Positions 60,784 through 64,000 of a stretch of 64,000 nucleotides of DNA are shown piece by piece. The translations under genes were made by a program, and so were the position numbers. The notes below the pieces were generated by a model, which ran no database searches, was not told the origin of the DNA, and saw only the letters and a program-made list of their open reading frames with translations. Numbering within the stretch: the stretch's first letter is position 1; each line of letters begins with the position of its first letter. The stretch spans positions 1 through 64,000 of the forward strand of contig NZ_MWVJ01000005.1 in assembly GCF_002087335.1 (NCBI RefSeq), read 5' to 3'. The DNA comes from Pseudophaeobacter leonis. GTDB taxonomy: Bacteria > Pseudomonadota > Alphaproteobacteria > Rhodobacterales > Rhodobacteraceae.

Positions 60784-61503
60784 ATGACGACCAAAGCAGA
60801 GCTGGACAAAATACTCAAGGCACTGGATGCCACCAAAACGCTTGAGGGGTTACAGGGTATTATTGAAAGTATCTGTGCGGAGTTTGGCATTGACCATGCG
60901 ATGTATCATTGGGTCGATAGCGCTGGGGATCACTATTACTTTGGCACCTATTCCGACGCCTGGACCACGCAGTATCAGACCAAGAACTACACCCGGATCG
61001 ACCCGGTCGTGCTGGGCTGCTATCAGCGCTTTCACCCGGTAGACTGGAAACGGCTGGACTGGTCGACAAAATCGGCCCGTGAGTTTCTGAAGGACGCATC
61101 AGAGCATGGCGTCGGCAACCAGGGTTATTCCATACCAATCCGGGGGCCCAACGGTCAGTTCGCCCTCTTTTCCGTAAGCCACACCTGTGAAGATGAGGCC
61201 TGGGAAAAATTTATTGAAGATCACAGCCGCGATTTGATTTTGATCGGGCACTATTTCAATCGCAAGGCGCTGGAGTTTGAACCGGACCGCAGGCCGGAAC
61301 AGGCACAGCCTTTGTCGCCCCGCGAGTTGGATGCGCTGACGCTTTTGGGAATTGGCTATAGCCGGGCCCAGGTTGCCAAAACACTGTCCATTTCCGAGCA
61401 CACACTGCGGGTCTATATCGAAAGCGCCCGCTTCAAACTGGGGGCTCTGAATACCACTCATGCCATTGCCCGGGCAATCAGCGCCGGACTGATCATTATC
61501 TAG
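60784..61503 (+). CDS. LuxR-family quorum-sensing regulator
   Basis: The 239-aa product (a 12-bp longer start at 60772 is possible) has an N-terminal autoinducer-binding domain with the conserved Trp, Tyr, Asp, Pro and Gly set in YHWVDSAGDHYY, YQTKNYTRIDPVV, VDW and GNQGYSIPI. The C-terminal helix-turn-helix LSPRELDALTLLGIGYSRAQ to SEHTLRVYIESARFKLGA follows. It should bind an N-acyl-homoserine lactone and activate luxI and other genes. luxI follows 127 bp downstream on the same strand. Confidence 0.93.
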   Translation: MTTKAELDKILKALDATKTLEGLQGIIESICAEFGIDHAMYHWVDSAGDHYYFGTYSDAWTTQYQTKNYTRIDPVVLGCYQRFHPVDWKRLDWSTKSAREFLKDASEHGVGNQGYSIPIRGPNGQFALFSVSHTCEDEAWEKFIEDHSRDLILIGHYFNRKALEFEPDRRPEQAQPLSPRELDALTLLGIGYSRAQVAKTLSISEHTLRVYIESARFKLGALNTTHAIARAISAGLIII

Positions 61504-61549
61504 GTCCTGATTTCAACACCCTGCATATGTTTGTTTCCCTATTCTAGTG

Positions 61550-61594
61550 CGACCCCCTTGCGTCTTGGGTCGACTCGCCTTGTGGTCGTATAAT
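61550..61594 (+). promoter_or_regulatory. Putative luxI promoter with lux-box-like dyad
   Basis: CGACCC (61550-61555) and GGGTCG (61567-61572) form a dyad centred about 40 bp before the likely transcription start. A perfect -10 TATAAT is at 61589-61594 with TTGGGT as -35 and an 18-bp spacer. A dimer site overlapping -35 is the classic LuxR activation geometry, but the sequence is unlike the Vibrio lux box. Confidence 0.5.
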
Positions 61595-61630
61595 CTCCCT
61601 GCGTTTCCATCAAAAGGGGAGAAAACCGCA

Positions 61631-62271
61631 ATGCTTCGTTATATCTATGCGCGTGAACTTGAGACCTGTGCCGATCTGGCGCATTCCATGTTTCTGGATC
61701 GCGCTGATCAGTTCAAGACCCGCCTCGGCTGGGATGTCCAAATTGATGATGCCGGGGAAGAGCGAGACCAGTACGACGCCCTGAACCCGCTCTATGTGAT
61801 GTGGGAAATGCCCGATGGCAGCCACGGCGGCTCGATGCGGTTTTTGCCGACAACCGGTCCGGTGATGGTGAATGAGGTGTTTGACAACCTCACCGGAGGC
61901 AATCCGATTTCCAGCCCGCTGATCTGGGAATGTACCCGTTTTTGTCTGTCACGGGAGGCAGGCGGTAATGTTGCCGGCGCTTTGACGCTGGCGGGGCTGG
62001 AAATCATGCGGAACCTGAATATTGCGCATTTCGCGGGGGGTTTTGATCGTCGCATGGTGCGCATTATCGCAGCCTTGGCTTTAGCCCCGAGATCATCAGG
62101 TCGGCAGGCGCAGGCCGGGATAAAATCAGCCTTGGGCTGTGGGAATACAATGCCGAGGCCTATAACCGCGTCGCCCTGCGCGCAGGAATTTCCCCGGAGA
62201 TTTCGCAGCTTTGGTTTGATCTGTCTTTTGGGGGTGCCACGTCCCCGGCGCCAATGCGCATGACGGGGTAA
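61631..62271 (+). CDS. N-acyl-homoserine lactone synthase, LuxI family (PgaI-like), frameshifted
   Basis: MLRYIYARELETCADLAHSMF begins a LuxI protein with the conserved Arg/Phe/Trp/Asp block (MFLDRADQFKTRLGWDV, DQYDALNPLYV). SMRFLPTTGPVM and WECTRFCLSRE also fit. One missing T near 62065 shifts the frame: corrected, it reads MVRIYRSLGFSPEII and ends at 62271 (about 213 aa). It makes an acyl-homoserine lactone from SAM and an acyl carrier; chain length is not predictable here. A GGGGAGAA site supports the start. Sequence is close to what I recall for Phaeobacter PgaI. Confidence 0.92.
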
Positions 62272-62275
62272 GGCC

Positions 62276-62346
62276 GGCCAAAACACCGGCCAAAACACTG
62301 GCGCAGAGACTGGCCAAAACACTGGCCAAGAGACTGGCCAAATACT
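62276..62346. repeat. Minisatellite, 12-bp unit, six copies
   Basis: Units GGCCAAAACACC, GGCCAAAACACT, GGCGCAGAGACT, GGCCAAAACACT, GGCCAAGAGACT and GGCCAAATACT begin 5 bp after the luxI stop codon. Units 2 and 4 are identical and 3 and 5 share GAGACT, which hints at a 24-bp higher-order unit. Confidence 0.9.
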
Positions 62347-62412
62347 GGCGAAGATGCAGGCAGTGGATCGGTTGCTCTGGTGCAGCCGATCCAGCCGCTG
62401 TAGGGTCGCGCC

Positions 62413-63948
62413 ATGACAGATCTGACCGTGAAATTCTCCGATGACCAGGCGGTTGCCTATGGCAGTGTCGCGGCCCTGCTGCGCCAGGCTGGGGTCGATA
62501 TGGACGATGGCCTGCTGCAGCCGCCCATGGGGGAGGCTGGGGTCATGGCGGTGATTGGTAAAGCAGGCTCCGGCAAGACCCTGCTGCTCGCAGAGCTTTA
62601 TAAGTCGCTGGAGCAGGCTGGCCTTGAGGTGGTTTCAGGCGACTATGAAAGCCGCAAGAAAACAGGCCGGCGCAGCCTGGCAATTCTGGCGCCAACCAAC
62701 AAAGCGGCCAGCGTGTTGCGACTGCGCGGCGTGCCGGCCACCACCATTCACCGTATTCTGTACACGCCAGTCTATGACCCCGAATATGAGCGTATTGCCG
62801 AATGGCTCACCGGGAACGGCGAGATCCCCGAGGTCGAGGGGCTGACCGAGGAGGCGCTGGCACGCGCGGCGGCGTTTTATGTCAAAAACAAATCCATCCC
62901 CGGCGCCCTCGCCGTGGCAGGCTTGCGCGGCTCGGACTTTATCACCGGCTGGAAGCGACGCGAAGACCCTTTGGATGTGGGCTTTGTCGATGAGGCCTCA
63001 ATGCTGGACAATCGCCAGTTCGAGGACCTGAAAGAGATTTTTCCGACTTTGGTGCTGTTTGGCGACCCGGCGCAGCTGGCGCCGGTCAACCAATCGGGCT
63101 CTATGGTGTTTGAAACCCTGCCAGAGCCACGCCAGCTGGTGCTGCACCGGGTGCACCGGCAGGATGCGGACAACCCGATCCTGGATCTGGCCCATGCGCT
63201 GGCGGATCCGGCGCTGGGGTTTGAAGATTTTGAGCGGATGATCGAAGAGACCGCGCGGCGCGATGACCGGGTGGTCTGGGGCCAGCGGGTCGAAGTCGAT
63301 CTGATGGCGCGCAGTCCTGTTCTGGTCTGGCGCAACGCCACGCGCATCCGGCTGATCAATGCCTTTCGTAGCGTGCATGGCGCCCCCGAGGATGCGCTGG
63401 CAGAGGGTGAGCCGCTGATTTGCGACGGTATTGAGTTGCCGATGAAACACCGCAAGAAACGTCTGGATCTGGAGGCGCGCGGCCTGATCAAGGGCGCACA
63501 GGTTGTCTATCTTGGACCTGGGCGCAAACCGGGGTTCTCTAGGCTGCATGTGATGGGCGCGTTGGACCCACAGGTCTCGGCGGCCTCAATTGTCAAAATC
63601 GAAAAACCCGGCGAGGAAGAGCCGTTTATTCCCTATGCCGCCCGAATGGGGGCGACCTTTTTGCACGGGGCGGCGGTGACGATCCACAAGGCGCAGGGCT
63701 CGCAGTGGGACACCACGCAGGTCTTTGGCCCCGACATCCAGGTTGCGGCCCGCATGGGGCGTGTCGAGGCGGGCCAGCCTCTGTGGAAGCGTCTGGCCTA
63801 TGTGGCGATCACCCGGGCGCAGGAGCGTCTGATCTGGGTGGTGCGCAACCGGCTGTCAAAGCCAACTGGCCCGCTGCGGGTGGATGATCTAAAGGCCGCG
63901 CCGGCCGCAGCGCTGACTTTGGAAATACAAGAGGAAGCAATGCTATGA
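62413..63948 (+). CDS. RecD-like ATP-dependent DNA helicase
   Basis: The 511-aa superfamily 1 helicase has Walker A VIGKAGSGKTLLL (GKAGSGKT at 49-56), motif Ia ILAPTNKAASVLRLRG, Walker B VGFVDEASML, VLFGDPAQLAPV, and the C-terminal HGAAVTIHKAQGSQW with YVAITRAQERL. It resembles the AAA_30 plus UvrD_C_2 group (RecD/Dda type) without RecB or RecC partners here. It would unwind DNA 5' to 3'; its biological task is unknown. Its stop overlaps the next start by 4 bp. Confidence 0.9.
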   Translation: MTDLTVKFSDDQAVAYGSVAALLRQAGVDMDDGLLQPPMGEAGVMAVIGKAGSGKTLLLAELYKSLEQAGLEVVSGDYESRKKTGRRSLAILAPTNKAASVLRLRGVPATTIHRILYTPVYDPEYERIAEWLTGNGEIPEVEGLTEEALARAAAFYVKNKSIPGALAVAGLRGSDFITGWKRREDPLDVGFVDEASMLDNRQFEDLKEIFPTLVLFGDPAQLAPVNQSGSMVFETLPEPRQLVLHRVHRQDADNPILDLAHALADPALGFEDFERMIEETARRDDRVVWGQRVEVDLMARSPVLVWRNATRIRLINAFRSVHGAPEDALAEGEPLICDGIELPMKHRKKRLDLEARGLIKGAQVVYLGPGRKPGFSRLHVMGALDPQVSAASIVKIEKPGEEEPFIPYAARMGATFLHGAAVTIHKAQGSQWDTTQVFGPDIQVAARMGRVEAGQPLWKRLAYVAITRAQERLIWVVRNRLSKPTGPLRVDDLKAAPAAALTLEIQEEAML

Positions 63949-64000
63949 GTACCGCAACACAGGCAAAATCGATACGGGCGAAATCGATCCTGATTACCGG
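63945..64000 (+). CDS. Start of a gene, probably a short-chain dehydrogenase (partial)
   Basis: ATG at 63945 overlaps the helicase stop (ATGA). Nineteen codons are visible, MSTATQAKSIRAKSILITG; the ending SILITG is the typical first strand and start of the glycine loop of short-chain dehydrogenases. The rest is beyond the window, so the assignment rests on this short stretch. Confidence 0.55.
   Translation, partial: MSTATQAKSIRAKSILIT

Overview
The window looks like a chromosome segment of a Roseobacter-group alphaproteobacterium (Rhodobacteraceae), probably near Phaeobacter, Leisingera or Ruegeria. This is inferred from gene content and order: the tlpA/argH/lipoprotein/lysA/DUF4175 block, the ftsEX-plsC block, a TCA-cycle supercluster, the ethylmalonyl-CoA pathway genes (ccr, ecm, mcl2, mch), a PgaR/PgaI-like quorum-sensing pair, and high GC content. 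No rRNA, tRNA, phage, transposase or CRISPR array was seen.

Layout. 1-9.7 kb: greA, a SoxR-controlled glyoxalase-like gene, ETF-ubiquinone oxidoreductase, a TPR protein overlapping ispE, a long-chain polyprenyl diphosphate synthase, DUF2007 and a TrmN6-like methyltransferase, and a DUF465 mini-protein. 9.9-18.4 kb: EamA exporter, a broken LysR gene, phaB and phaA (polyhydroxybutyrate precursors), an EAL protein, a sterol-desaturase-type hydroxylase and a TlpA thioredoxin. 18.4-29.5 kb: argH, two small lipoproteins, lysA, a large DUF4175 protein, a zinc-ribbon protein, ftsE-ftsX-plsC, a PNPOx-like protein and an EthD-like protein. 30.1-51.3 kb: the TCA supercluster. lpd, MAPEG, sucB, sucA, sucD, sucC and mdh lie on the minus strand; mcl2, nnrU, DUF1737, mch, a VWA gene and sdhCDA..B lie on the plus strand. 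51.4-64 kb: ornithine-type decarboxylase, DUF1989, deoD, an H-NS family protein, ecm, an acyltransferase, ccr, luxR, luxI, a RecD-like helicase and the start of another gene.

Metabolic logic: acetyl-CoA is condensed and reduced by PhaA and PhaB. Ccr, Ecm, Mcl2 and Mch carry C2 units through the ethylmalonyl-CoA route into glyoxylate and succinyl-CoA. The TCA supercluster then processes the products. Short DNA motifs link these blocks: twin GTGATCAC palindromes 21 bp apart lie at nearly the same distance upstream of sdhC and sucC, and CTGC-N3/4-GCAG sites lie upstream of phaA and ccr.

Two features recur across the window. First, at least fifteen reading-frame breaks (mostly single-base, often in homopolymers) hit conserved genes including sucB, lpd, mdh, ccr, mch and luxI. 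This points to uncorrected sequencing indels rather than real decay. Second, gene 3' ends carry unusual repeats: a two-hairpin element present four times, always just after a stop codon in tail-to-tail intergenic regions, and several 11-15 bp minisatellites. The two-hairpin element is the best candidate here for something not well described.
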